DNA of 64,000 nucleotides, taken from the NCBI GenBank assembly GCA_963921425.1, contig OY992840.1, forward strand, positions 7,132,501 through 7,196,500, given 5' to 3'. Below the pieces are notes generated by a model. It was not told the origin of the DNA and did not search any database. It worked only from the letters and a program-made list of their open reading frames with translations. The stretch is from Dryas octopetala (lineage: Eukaryota > Streptophyta > Magnoliopsida > Rosales > Rosaceae). The position numbers and the translations under genes are program-made. Shown here one piece after another: positions 9,763-21,388 of the stretch (position 1 is its first letter; each line of letters starts with the position of its first letter).

Positions 9763-10689
9763 TAAAACAAAATCTCAACCACAAATAAAGTAAAGTACAC
9801 CCTAATTTAGTTAAAACTTAAAATGAAATAAAACAAAAACCAGTAAAATCCAATAATTAACTAGATAATCAAAACAACAATTAAAATACTAAAAACAATG
9901 ACTAAAATGTATAATTTTGGGATAGAAAATATATTATAAATTAAGCCCAACAGTAATATTATTATACTAATATTATCTCTTTATTTGCTTATTTATTGCT
10001 TGCTTACTTCTATTCCCAGTATTTATTTCTTCTAAAAGCTAGATCTCTTTAGTTATTGCATTTTAATATTTAGTTTCATTTATATATTGTCTTTTCTCAT
10101 TTTAGATCTAGCTTCTTATTTCTTTAGTTTGTTTTCTTTCTCACCCATGTATGGTCAAGGATGATATTTACAGTCAAGACTACTGTTGTTTATATGAGTA
10201 TCACCTTAACCATATTTCCTTAGTTTCTTCATAAAAGTTCACTGATTTTTCTTTCAACCACATACACAAGCCCCGACCCATCTTGTCAGTGAGTTCACAC
10301 ACAGGGCTAGGGTTTTGAGGTCACAGTGAAGTCCTGAACCTTCTCAAGCATAGAAAGAACTTAGGCCGAGTTTGGTTTTCTCTCGGCCGCACAATCACCT
10401 AATTAGAAGTCAGACTTGGTCTGAAAGGCAATTCATATATCTTTCTGGCCTACGGTTTCATCCCAGTCGGTGGCACGCCCATGCACATTTAAAAGAATTC
10501 AAAAAGGCGCAACCATTCTCAGTTCGACACGTGAACCAAGATTTTGTCGCCAAAACAGTTGGGTTTTCGGTTAAAAATCTTTAAAAAACTGGGTTTATGA
10601 GTAATTTATTAAAGAAAGAAATCTGGTTTATTGTATTGACTGAAAAAACAAAGAAATCCAATAGGATATTTGTCATTTGGAATACCATA
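9763..10689. other. AT-rich intergenic DNA
   Basis: No gene or clear element was recognised. Positions 10310-10560 are less AT-rich but carry no recognisable protein or RNA feature. Confidence 0.4.
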
Positions 10690-11225
10690 ATTTTTTGTAA
10701 ATCCGCATCCAATCCAATTTTTATTGGATTATAGATTTTACAATTCAATCTAATCTGATCTAAGATCAGAATCCAATCCAATCTGATTCAATTGATATTA
10801 GATCGGATGATCGGTTTCTTAATAAATAAAAAAAATATTGAAAACATATCAAATTGATTTCAAATTAAATGTAATTATAAATTTTAATAAAATTATAAGT
10901 GAAATGGAGATTAAATTCTAAAGAATGTATTTTGCAAATATTGTTCCGAACAAAGTTTATCAAATAATTTATTTAATTAACTCATTAGATTCTACATTTT
11001 CAAATGCCTACAACATTAAAGAAGTATGAAACCTACTGCATTTGGTTGGATTGGTTTTCATTAAATTTTGACATGGAAATTTAGCATCCGATCCAAACAT
11101 GTCAATTTTTCAATATTAAGATTCAATTCAATTTGCCAAAATCATCAAATCTGATCAAATTTGATAAGATAAAATTGTATTGGTCGGTTTGAGCATATTG
11201 GATTGGATTTTGAACAACCCTCCCT
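10690..11225. mobile_element. Candidate non-autonomous hAT-like element
   Basis: The flanks carry inverted families of TTGGATTGGATT and AATCCAATCCAAT words: CATCCAATCCAATTTTTATT near the left, and ATTGGATTGGATTTTG near the right. The interior holds GATCTGATC-type repeats, a pattern common in plant hAT-derived repeats. Precise ends and a target duplication were not found. Confidence 0.3.
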
Positions 11226-11289
11226 TTGTTCTTGGGTTTTTTTCAAGTGAAAATGTTCAAAACAATGTTGTGGTTGTGCGGTTTCACTT

Positions 11290-11530
11290 TTAAAAAAAAA
11301 ACAAAAACAAAAAACTTGAGCTTCCCCTAACCACGCGAAGTCGCGAACGCTGCTGAAGCCTCATTTTTCCTCTTTCAGCTTCTTCTGGCTTTCCAGGCTT
11401 CCAGTCGTCACTCGTCAGCCACTCAAACTCAACAACCGCCCGCCATTTCCAATAGTACGCTTTGAAGCTCTTTCTCTTTTTTTTTTTTTTTTTTTCTCTC
11501 TCTCTGTCTGTTCCTCCAAGATTTAGATTT
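11290..11530 (+). repeat. Upstream duplicate of the DapB 5' leader
   Basis: This segment is a close copy of 13046-13255, which lies just upstream of the DapB start codon. Shared words include ACCACGCGAAGTCGCGAACG, TTTCAGCTTCTTCTGG, GTCACTCGTCAGCCACTCA, CGCCCGCCA, ACGCTT, and a CT-rich run ending CTGTTCCTCCAAGATTTA. The duplicate is longer in its T/CT tract and lacks the CACAAACAAACACTTC insertion of the proximal copy. It has no DapB coding exon after it; an hAT element starts 60 bp downstream. Confidence 0.85.
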
Positions 11531-11591
11531 AAATTGTTGGTAGAAATATGATGTAACATGAATATTTTGGACATTTTAAATAACCTATGAG

Positions 11592-12747
11592 TAGGGCTGG
11601 GAAGGGGTCGGGTCGGGCCTATATCGGCCAAACAACTGACTCACCTGAACAACCGAGGTTGGCCAGTTTCAACAACCACCAACCGACCCGACTATTGTGA
11701 GTCGGGCAACCGATAAAGCCGATATAAGGCGGGTCGATAATGGTTTCACTCGACTTTTGTCCCTCTACCAAAATGCACTGTGATTAAGCTATCCAGCCCA
11801 AATTCAGCAAATTGAAATTCCAATCAAACCTAGTAAAAAACGCAATGTCGATCCCTACAAATCCAACAAAACCCAATTGAAAATCCAATCAAAACCCAGT
11901 AAAAAAAGCAGTGTCGATCCCTGCAAATCCATTAAAACCCAATCGAAATTCCAATCAAATCCAGAAAATTGAAATTCCAATCAAAACCCAATAAAAAACG
12001 CAGTACAGTCAATCTCTGCCACACACGACGAAGACTAGAGAAAGAGGAAGGAGGAGAAGACGAAATGGTGGAGCTCGAAGGCGGTCTCAGCGCGGGCTGG
12101 GAAGCTCTGGCTGATGGCGACGTGGAAGTGAGCTCGGGCTAGGAAAAGCATTGCAGAGAGTGTGCGAAGATGAAGAGAAAGATGTCCAGGATGATCAGAG
12201 ACCAGGAATCGCAGCGACACACGAGCCGGAGAAGGAGACTTGAACGAGGGAGAGAAGAGAGAACAGAGAGACGAAGGGGAGAGGAGATGAGATGAGACAG
12301 AGAGTGAGAGTCTGATAGTGATAGGGTCGCCGTTGTCGGTGTTGTGGTCGCCATCGCCGGTGATGAGATTGATGAGTGAAGATGAGAAAGTGAGACTGAG
12401 AGATGAGAGAGTCGAGAGAATAGAGATGAAAGGATAGTCTGATACTGATAGGGCTGGGATTAAGTTTGGGCCTAGGCCTAGGTGATTGGTTTTTTTTAAC
12501 ACACACATGACATACCCCAAACAATAGAACATAAGCTCATAATTTTACATAAAGTCGGTTGCTCGAGTCGGTTGTCGGGCAACTGACTTTCTCATATTTT
12601 ATAACCACCTCCCGACTTGCCTTTTGTGGTTCGGTTGGTACCAACCGACCCGACTATTGTGGGTCGGTTGTTGGTTGATTATCGGCTGAGAAAATGTGTC
12701 GATTGTCGGTTGGTTGTCGGGTAAAAACCGACCCATTCCTACCCTTA
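11592..12747. mobile_element. Non-autonomous hAT element, 1156 bp
   Basis: The ends are TAGGGCTGGGAAGGGGTCGG and, on the other strand, TAAGGGTAGGAATGGGTCGG. Both match the hAT terminal pattern YARNG, and the element is flanked by the perfect 8-bp duplication CCTATGAG (11584-11591 and 12748-12755). Subterminal regions are full of GTCGG/CCGAC words in both orientations. Inside, 11816-12005 holds imperfect tandem units of about 65 bp containing CCAATCAAAACCCA and GTCGATCCCTG. Positions 12030-12440 form a purine-rich GC-richer block. Long open frames across that block are low-complexity and show no transposase motif, so the element is non-autonomous. Confidence 0.85.
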
Positions 12748-12755
12748 CCTATGAG

Positions 12756-13045
12756 TGAAACTCATTTAACCGAGTGACGTTTGCCTAATCACATTTGGAC
12801 ACATATCTTTTTTTCTTAATTATTTAAGTTTTTTTTTTCTTTTTTAATGATATTTTATTTAATTTTTTAAATTGTTTATTTATACCGTATTAAACATGAA
12901 ATGTCTAAAATATTCATTTATATATGTTGTTACGTCATATTTTCATTTAAAAAATTAATTGAGTTAACAGTTTGGACCTAAATTAAAAAACCGGACTAAA
13001 GTGAAAACTTCGTTAAATTATAGACACCAAAAATATACTTTGGCC
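12756..13045. other. AT-rich DNA between hAT element and DapB leader
   Basis: AT-rich sequence with no gene or repeat recognised. Confidence 0.4.
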
Positions 13046-13373
13046 CAAAAAAAAACAAACACTTGAGCCTCCCCCAACCACGCGAAGTCGCGAACGCTGC
13101 TGAAGTGTCACAAACAAACACTTCATTCTTCCCCTTTCAGCTTCTTCTGGTTTTCGAGCCGTCACTCGTCAGCCACTCAGACACAGCAGCCGCCCGCCAC
13201 TTCCAACGGTACGCTTCGAAGCTCTCTCTCTCTCTGTTCCTCCAAGATTTAAAATTTTGAGATTTTTCTCAAAAATAAATTGAATGCGTCTATATTTTAT
13301 TGAGAGGAATAATTTCTTCTAGCATCTAAAACCCTAAACCCCAAGGTAGCTGAACTCGCTCAGACTCCGTACA
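13046..13373 (+). promoter_or_regulatory. DapB promoter-proximal region and 5' leader
   Basis: This region immediately precedes the DapB start codon. It contains the proximal copy of the duplicated leader (13046-13255), a CT-repeat of the type common in plant 5' untranslated regions, and the telo-box AAACCCTAA at 13329-13337, an element common upstream of plant housekeeping genes. A CG/GTACGC at about 13208 could be a 5'-leader intron donor, but this is not certain without transcripts. Confidence 0.55.
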
Positions 13374-16300
13374 ATGGCGTCCATCCTCAAAGTCCCACCC
13401 AATTGTGTCCTTGTTCAGCAGCAGAAGCTGGCATTCTTGGCTGGAAGTGGAACCAGTAGATTGGATATTAAACGCAACCAAAGATCATCATCATCATCAC
13501 TAGCTATGAACATGGTCCCAAAGATGTCAATTTCAGCCATACCCAACCAAGATGTTGAGAAGTCTATGTCCAAGAACAAGATTGACGTTCCTATCATGGT
13601 AATGCAAAATGTAAACTTGGGCTAGCTTTCATTTTTTTTTTGTTTAATCATTCTTTTTTTTTTTGAAGTAGCTAGATTGCTCGCTGCTTTGATAATTTGA
13701 ATGCTAGCTTGTGACGGGCCAATGAAAATTTCGAATGTTTATGTATTGTTGTAATTACTAAAGGGAGATGCCTTGAATTTGTGTTTGCTTTTTCGATCAG
13801 GTTAACGGATGTAGTGGCAAAATGGGGAAGGCTATTATCAAAGCAGCAGAGTCTGCAGGACTCAGTGTGGTTCCCGTATCATTTGGCTCTGCTGAGGAAT
13901 CTGGGCAAACCATCCAAGTGGGTGCAAATGAGATTCTGGTGCATGGTCCTTCTGAAAGAGAAAGCACCCTTGCATCCCTTCTCGAGAAATACCCTGATTT
14001 GATTGTGGTCGACTTCACTGTGCCATCTGCAGTAAACGGTAAATATCATAGGTTTGAACTCTATTTTGGCTCATTTTTGCTTGAAAACTTTTCCATTGCT
14101 GCAAATGGAAAATAGTAGGTGACTTTATGTTTAGATTCTTTGGGATATTTTTCTGTCATATGCAGATAATTCAGAGCTATATTGCAAAGTTGGAGTGCCC
14201 TTTGTGATGGGAACAACTGGTGGAGATAGGGATCAGCTGTATAAGACTGTAGAAGACTCTAAGGTCTATGCTGTAATTTCCCCACAAATGGGAAAGCAGG
14301 TGATCAGCATTTTGTACCTTAATGGTTTCTAATGTTTTTTAGTACTCTGGGACCTTCACTCCATATCCTAATACTCTTTTGGTAAAAATAGGTAGTTGCA
14401 TTTCTTGCAGCCATGGAAATTATGGCTGAGCAATTTCCTGGGGCTTTCTCTGGTTATTCCCTTCAGGTACTTCACCTTTTCATTTAATTTATTACAAATG
14501 CGAAATATAGAATAAGATACAATCTACTAGTATTTATCTGTATTTATCTTATATCTTCCTATATGGGAAAATAGGATTATTATTTTTTTTTAATTGAACT
14601 CTTAGCAAAGTAAAGGACAAATTCATATCTCATTTAAACATTGTCGTCTTATTCTTTTGGTATCTTCTTACTTCAGGAAAATAATTTGTCCATTAGAACT
14701 CCAGTTCATGTTCATGTTGTTGTTTTTAGTGGTATGTTTTTCTGTTTTGAGCTTCGTGTTCTTACTCCCACAAATTGCACAAACTAATATTGCAACTCTG
14801 TACCCTTTATTCATCGTTAATATATATTTCAAAACAGTGAATTTTCAAGGTGCTTGTTTTCTGCGTGTTCTATTTATTATATTAACTGATGTAGCTGATT
14901 CATCTTTTAAAATTTTAGGTGATGGAATCCCATCAAGCAAGTAAAGTTGACACATCTGGAACTGCTAAGGCTGTTATTTCTTGCTTCCAGAAGTTGGGGG
15001 TGTCCTTTGATATGGATCAGGTATGCTAATGATACATGGTTAAATATAGCTTTGAATAACTAGAAATGGTTAATCGCAGCATTTCTTTTCCTCATCATTT
15101 TCCTCTGCTTCCCTTCCTCTGTTGTTTGTCGATTAGAAAGCTATTCAAAGAGACCATTAACCTTAGTATGTTTTTGTGTGGCAAGGATATTGCAAATGAG
15201 AATGTTATTTGGCTTTCACTGTTTCTGTTTGGCATTCATGCATTTTAATAGGTGTGAACATGTCTGAAAGAAGAAATAATAGCCTTGTTTTATTAATTTT
15301 AAAACTGCTAGAGATAGATCCTTAAAACACTATATTGTCTGCCAGGATCTGGCCAATATATGTACCATCATGGACTGAAAGAGTTTGGCAGTCTGATATG
15401 ATCTGTTCTTGTATGCATTTTACCTCATCTTGTAATTCTACATTGGAAGAATTAGAAGCCTCAGTAATTAAGCTTAAGCGTGGTCAGTCCCTTTCTTATA
15501 TTACACCTTAGTTGCTTTATGGTGAAGTGTGGTCAGTCCACATACATGAATTGCCAAACAGGGTCGGATAAATTTTGTCTAGTCCTTAATCATTTCATTT
15601 TTTTTTTTTTCAATCTTTCGAGAATTTTATCAGATCCAATTGATCCGGGATCCCCAGCAGCAACTAGAGATGGTGGGAGTTCCAGAGGAGCATTTGTCTG
15701 GTCATGCATTTCATATGTATCATCTGACTTCACCTGATCAAAGGTAATAAAAAATATCCTTACTTCTTTATTTCTTTTTCTCAAATTTTGTGTGCATAAA
15801 TTTTTAATCTTATTCCATTTATTTACTTTTCCCTTTTGCAGTGTTTCATTTGAGTTTCAGCATAATGTTTGTGGTAGATCAATATACGCAGAGGGTACAG
15901 TTGATGCTGTAATTTTCCTTGCTAAGAAGGTGCTGAAGCTTTTCCGTCCTTTTTTGTTTTTTACTTATTATAGTACTCCAAATAATGTTATGATGGTTTA
16001 CAACTCAAAGTATAGGTCTTGGCATAATTCAACTGTAATCAACATATGTTCACGCTTACCTTTAGTTTGTAGCATCTCATTGTTCTAAACTTATGAAATT
16101 TTAGTCTCAGAAAAAAAAAAAAAAAGGAATTATTGTTAAATTCTGAACAAATATTGGTTAAATTCTGATTCTAATATTGTATCTGATTGCATTAGTCATC
16201 AGTTATTTAGCAAAAATATTGTTCATCATACATTTGGTGCCTTGGTGGTTTAGTTATAATGCTGGTAGGACTATGCACTCCTTCACTTTCTTATGTGAAA

Positions 16301-16385
16301 TCTTGCATTAATGCAGGTTCATTCAAAGGCAGATAAGCGGATATACAATATGATGGATGTCCTGCGAGAGGGTAACATGCGATGA
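13374..16385 (+). CDS. DAPB: 4-hydroxy-tetrahydrodipicolinate reductase, plastid (DapB)
   Basis: Eight exons, all with GT-AG introns: 13374-13598, 13801-14038, 14166-14299, 14392-14466, 14919-15020, 15634-15743, 15842-15929 and 16317-16385. They join in frame to 346 residues. The enzyme reduces hydroxy-tetrahydrodipicolinate with NAD(P)H in plastid lysine synthesis. Residues 1-70 are a Ser-rich transit peptide, and VNGCSGKMG (76-84) is the dinucleotide-binding glycine loop, opening exactly at exon 2. VDFTVPSAV and PFVMGTTGG follow. ESHQASKVDTSGTAKAV (227-243) is the plant-type catalytic and substrate-binding motif. It has Gln where the bacterial enzyme has a second His, but retains His229 and Lys233. 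Length matches the roughly 350 residues of plant orthologues. The intact motif argues against the CRR1 paralogue. Numerous short frames in the introns are not genes. Confidence 0.93.
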
Positions 16386-18668
16386 TAGTTGGCTTTGCAC
16401 AAAGGGTGTTGTCTGTATTCGTATTAATTAGCTTAAATTTATTAGGATTCTAGGTGAGGAATATAGAGCCATAAATTTGGGATTAGTGGTTTTGACCTCG
16501 GTCTTTTTTTCGTTATTATTTTCCTTCCTGCTATTTTTTGGGAAAACTTTGATAACATGATAATTTTGTAGTTTGGTTGAATGAAGTAGAAAGAAACAAG
16601 TATATTTTTGTTAGAAATGCTCCTTATATTGGTCTATTATATGGTAGTGTGCACAGAACCAAGCAGTATAACAGTCCTTTCTTAGTTGGCTGTTGGATAA
16701 ATGCCTTGGACATGCCCTTTGATTTATGCAAAACATTCTTGCATTGGTTAGATTTATGGCTTGTGTTAATTGTGCGTCAAGCTAATTATGAAGACATGTT
16801 ATGCAAATTAACAGGATGAAACACAGCTCCAATTCCATGTTCAGCTTATTATTCATCTTATACTATATCTAATGATTTCAGATATTAAGATATATCCACA
16901 ATATTATCATAAAGTATATTCAATTGACTTTCATAAAGTACTAATATTTCTTGATTTATGTTAACATCTTTAAGTAAAAATATTCATAACTCATAAGCGG
17001 GTATTACATTTATCTTGAAATATATAAACTTTTATGCACATATAGTTGGCTAATTTTTTTCAAGTAAAAATAATAGATAATTGATCACATAAACAACTTC
17101 TTAAAATTTTATTCAAAATTTCTTCATTTTTCTCACAATTTTCACCGTTTTTGTTTAAGTTTTACCGATATTTCCCTTGATGTCAAAATTTAACTCCTTG
17201 CAACCTAGCTAGCCATGTAGGGTTCAATGCCATATATATGCCTAAAGTTAAAACAGCCACCAACTAGTGTAGCTTTTGCATTCCTCTTCCAAACAGTGCA
17301 GCATCATCCAGACACTAGTTTAAGCCTCCATTTCCGACATGCTGACTACTTGAAACACCTAGTACAGTGCTGGATATGATCACTGCTCCTTTTTGTCCTT
17401 GTAGACCAAACCCAATCCTAAGTCATCTCATAGACTATATGAGGCAAAAGTCAATAAGAATATATTATATATGAAAGGTCGGGCTATATATTCGCACTTC
17501 AATATGGGTGTATATATTTGTTTCACCAACGTTTCTTTGGTAAATAAGTAACTTTAAAAACAGAATCTCATCCAACAGAATGTGTCGTAACATTCAAACA
17601 TGACCCGTTCGAATAATGAGATTATAACAAGTTGATTCATATGGTATCAAGAGTAATAGCTGTGGGCTTTTGCTCTTTTAGGCAAGCCCAATTTAACTTC
17701 ATTGCATGCCACCCAATTTTTTTAGGTTGGGTTGGTTTGGGTTTAACAGTTGATTAATTTAGAGTGAAATTACTTACATGATGGGTTCTACATCAACATA
17801 GTTAAGAAGAAATAACTTAAAATCCACGGTGGATTGATGTTAATCAACCTATTAGATTCTGACCAAAAAAAAAAAAAAAACTATTAGATTTGATTTAATA
17901 GTTAGGACGACTGTAAATACAACTAAATGCACACTCCTAAATGTATAATTTTGTCGGCATGCTAGGTTCTATTTCCACTTTATGGAATACATAATCATAT
18001 AATCTAGAATAAATGCATAATCTCAATGTGGATTGGAGACATTCATTGTTGTATAATGAATGCATAATCCCATAACAGCGGAATATGTGCAATATGAAGA
18101 GGAAAATGTACCAATAAGTTCTAGACGTTTCTTTACAAAAGAACCAATTAATAAGGTCTATATATAATATTAATTTTTCAAGTGTAAATTACTATTCTCA
18201 TAAATAAATTTATTTTTACCATATTTACCGACAATTTTATTAGTCATTTATTTAATAAATGTAGAACGCACATAAGTGAGTTCTACTCATATATATATAA
18301 TAGCATGTGTAGCCTTTAGACCTCACAAATCCCACTCTTTTCAGTTGTTAATATCCTAATATTAATTGGTTCTATAAAAGCCCTACAGTCTTATACTACT
18401 TTTCCATGTTACCTTTTTTAAATCATTCCAAAATCACTATTCTTCTTCTTCTCCCACTTCTACACGTTCAATTCTCCGTCACTTTCTTACCCATCAAAAC
18501 TTTCCCGGAGAATATGATAGATCATAAAACCTGCACCTCTTTTTCAAGTATTCAGCGCGCCCTGACTCTTTGGTATATTAGTTTTAAAAATTGTTAAGAT
18601 TTCTTGGTCTTCTTAATGCAAGAATAGGAGTTGGCCACACTTTTGACATCTATTTCTTTTTCTTCTAA
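16386..18668. other. DapB 3' region and long AT-rich intergenic stretch
   Basis: The first 150-200 bases are probably the DapB 3' untranslated region. The rest is AT-rich. TATGGTATCAAGAG at 17640 resembles a retrotransposon tRNA-Met primer-binding site, but no LTR could be delimited. A TATA-like CTATAAAAG lies at 18371, 35 bp before a 63-codon frame with a hydrophobic start (see findings). Confidence 0.45.
17859..17880 (+). mobile_element. Tiny poly(A) retro-insertion
   Basis: CTGACC followed by 16 A, flanked by the perfect 10-bp direct repeat CTATTAGATT (17849-17858 and 17881-17890). Confidence 0.6.
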
Positions 18669-18671
18669 TTT

Positions 18672-18702
<31 letters not shown>

Positions 18703-18707
18703 GGGGG
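18669..18707 (+). repeat. T13-G26 homopolymer pair
   Basis: A run of 13 T is followed directly by 26 G. Long G runs are rare in plant nuclear DNA and may form quadruplexes or mark a low-quality assembly spot; an assembly gap follows within 900 bp. Confidence 0.9.
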
Positions 18708-19552
18708 TGGTTAAAATTTAAATTACAAAAAGGCCTTTTAGTATCAACAATGTGTGATGTTATATTAAGTTTTAACAGATATCAAGTATAGTTTCTTTTC
18801 TATATTATTAATTATTATTTCATGTGAAACACATTAATTCAACGAACTGTAATCCATTAACATCTCAAAAGATTTAAAAAACTTTTACCACTTTGTTTTC
18901 CAGCTTTTGGATTGGCCAAAAATACATGCCTTTATTGGAATGCTCTTTGTGGCTTCCTAATCGATCACTAAAGAAAGCATGCATAATCTTGCCAAAGGTG
19001 AAAGGTACTGAAAGGGAGAAAAATGGGGATTATAGAGATTTTATATATGTGGAGGAAGCTAGCTAGAAGTTGTTTTGTATTTTATGGTATTAGTTAGGTA
19101 TATATTTTGATAGCTTCTTAGTGGGTTTTGATCATTTGCTTTAATTTGTTTCTTTCATGAATACAAGTCTATCAGACAACTTAATTATATAAGAGGCATA
19201 CCCGGCCACTAACCAAATGGTTATTATGAGGGACAAAACCAGGCCAGGTTTTGTCAGTACGTAAATGGAAATAGCATCTTATATGGTGGTAACATAGTCA
19301 TCAATTAAAATTGACATATTGTCCACATGGTAAGGTACTTTTCCATTCTTAGTTAGGGTTGGCCTAAATCCTATTTATTTTAGAGATAATTAGGCTTAGG
19401 TCATTTAGAAAAATAGTTTTTAGATAGAAACCGGAGGTATTTTAAAATTTATAAGAAATTTTTTTTAATTCATAATAAAGTCATTTTAATTTATAAGAAA
19501 ATCTTTTTAATTTATAATAAAGTTCTTCCCCGATTTGAAGGGTATTTTCTCT
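18708..19552. other. Intergenic DNA left of assembly gap
   Basis: AT-rich and without a recognisable gene. Just before the gap (19445-19520) the phrase TTTATAAGAAA/TTTATAATAAAG repeats with a period of about 32 bp, so the gap probably begins in a tandem repeat. Confidence 0.4.
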
Positions 19553-19752
19553 NNNNNNNNNNNNNNNNNNNNNNNNNNNNNNNNNNNNNNNNNNNNNNNN
19601 NNNNNNNNNNNNNNNNNNNNNNNNNNNNNNNNNNNNNNNNNNNNNNNNNNNNNNNNNNNNNNNNNNNNNNNNNNNNNNNNNNNNNNNNNNNNNNNNNNNN
19701 NNNNNNNNNNNNNNNNNNNNNNNNNNNNNNNNNNNNNNNNNNNNNNNNNNNN
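19553..19752. other. Assembly gap, 200 N
   Basis: Exactly 200 consecutive N bases, the round size suggesting a placeholder of unknown true length. Any reading frame drawn through it is meaningless. Confidence 0.99.
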
Positions 19753-19990
19753 AATTGGGTTCTGCATATTGTTTATTGTGACACCCAACGCATTCCTTCA
19801 TTAATCTCTCATTCTCTCACTAAAAAAGAAATTGCTTTCTTGGATTACATTTCAATCTGTCCTCTTCACATTCATTAAGTATAAATTGCCACCATTATTA
19901 TTCTCTAACCAAATGACACAGACACCCACCAACTATGTCCATTCAAAACATGGTCATTGGAGAAACCCAGATTTTAGTGTTACTCCCAGT

Positions 19991-20846
19991 GCCGGCCCTG
20001 AAGGGGGGCACCGAGTGCGACCACCTAGGGCTCACAAATTTTTATATTATATATATATTTAAAAAATAACTATTTGGTCTATTAATAATGTCTTCGTTGC
20101 AACTAGGCCCTTCTATTTATTGTGTCAGAGCTGTAATTATCTAATTTCTTTCTTTGGGCTTAGGCTCCCCTTTGTACAAAAAAAAAAAAAAACTAGACCC
20201 TTGTAAGATATAAAGTTTGGGTTCTGCAACCTGTTTTTCCTTGATTATTAGTTGAAAGCCACATTTTTATTTTTATTTTTATTTCCTTAATTTGTGTTTG
20301 GCCAACTTGCTTCATTTTTTCTTTAGATTCTCACGTGAATCACTAGGAAGCAAGCCAACATCCTCATCTGCATGGAAGTGAATCCGTTTTGCCCTTAGGT
20401 TTACACCTCTCTTTTTTTTTTTTCATCAAAGGTACATGTTTTCTTTCTGGAAAGTTGGATTCAAAGAGCATGTTAGCTTTGAATTGGCAAAGACGAATCT
20501 CTGCCTCTCCATATAATCTTGTGGAAAACTGGTTTTTTTTTTTTTTTTTTGTTCTCCACAAGCTCTTTCAATCTGAAAGAAATTAGAGAGGTCTCATTAA
20601 GGCAAGAAGGTAATTAATGTTTGAGTGTGTGTTTTTCCTTTTAATTTTCTCTTATATTCCTATAAATTATTATTTTTTCAATTATTTTCTTGACGTTCAA
20701 CCAAAATTTTTTAAATTGATTTCTTGATGTGATCGAAAATTTCCTAATTGATTTTTTGTCAATTGTGAATTATTTTGCAAAGATTTTATTAGGAGCCCAA
20801 TTTAGATTTCGCCCCTGCGCCTTCCAAAAGTCAGAACCGCCCTGCT
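19991..20846. mobile_element. Candidate DNA transposon remnant
   Basis: The left boundary GTGCCGGCCCTGAAGGGGGG and the right boundary (other strand) GGGCGGTTCTGACTTTTGG share the spaced pattern CGG-CCTGA or CGG-TCTGA followed by GG, GCGA or GCGAC, and GGGCTC. This resembles the degenerate ends of a plant DNA transposon also seen near 280-345. The interior is AT-rich, and a short LINE insertion sits at 20113-20190. A target duplication was not found. Confidence 0.35.
20113..20190 (+). mobile_element. 5'-truncated LINE 3' end, 78 bp
   Basis: A 78-bp insert ending CCCCTTTGTAC plus 15 A, flanked by near-identical 12-bp repeats AACTAGGCCCTT (20101-20112) and AACTAGACCCTT (20191-20202). The tail and target duplications are those of a severely truncated non-LTR retrotransposon, nested in the candidate element 19991-20846. 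Confidence 0.65.
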
Positions 20847-21277
20847 TAGAGCATTGCCAGCAACAACTACAAGTGCTACGTGTTGAAGTGAGAGTGAATT
20901 GTTAGTCCATTTTGGATTAAACTGTGTTGTGTTCCAACAATCCAACTTTATACTAAATTTGGGTTTGATCTTAATCTGAAAATTTGGACCAACCGACGTG
21001 TTACCATCAATGGTGCACATATCATGTTTGAATAACAATACGTTATCCTTCTGTGATCAATCAAGGAAAGATTAATTAGGAGGGTCCAATTATAGAACTG
21101 GTCAATTCCTGACATGATACACATTTAAAACCTACAGTCAGAGGCAGTTACCAACATTATCTCAAACTTTACAATGTGATAAAACCATTAAAAAATTCCG
21201 CAACGCAAGAAAAATAATTAATGTGGTTTAAAATCAAATTAATAGAATATGAAACCTCTCAAACTTACACCCAAACC

Positions 21278-21372
21278 GTCAATTGGGGTTAGCCTAGTTA
21301 GCTGGGGACAAAAGCTCCCCCCCTGCCCACCCGGATTCGAACCCTCCCTCTTCCCTCTAAAAAAAAAAAAAA
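21278..21372 (+). mobile_element. SINE, about 95 bp
   Basis: A tRNA-derived head with an A-box-like GTTAGCCTAGTTAGCTGGGG and a B-box-like GGATTCGAACCC is followed by a short body and 16 A. It is flanked by a 16-bp target duplication, AACTTACACCCAAACC at left (21262-21277) and AACTTACAGTCAAACC at right (21373-21388), 14 of 16 matching. It is too short, and lacks the folding arms, to be a functional tRNA. Confidence 0.8.
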
Positions 21373-21388
21373 AACTTACAGTCAAACC

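Noticed and set aside
12035-12532. 165-codon minus-strand open frame
   Set aside because: Lies wholly inside the hAT element, in a purine-rich block; Ser/Leu-rich low-complexity product, with overlapping alternative frames of similar length and no protein motif.
14657-16088. Several 60-98 codon frames within the DapB gene
   Set aside because: They fall in introns 4 to 7 or read exons in the wrong frame; the spliced frame explains the conserved protein.
17630-17720. Possible copia primer-binding site TATGGTATCAAGAG
   Set aside because: Only a weak match, and no LTR end or coding remnant could be delimited next to it.
19481-19804. Frames of about 90-106 codons crossing the assembly gap
   Set aside because: Mostly N; the frames exist only because N is read as open.
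21290-21360. tRNA-like A and B boxes
   Set aside because: No acceptor or anticodon stems can be drawn, and the poly(A) tail plus target duplication identify it as a SINE.
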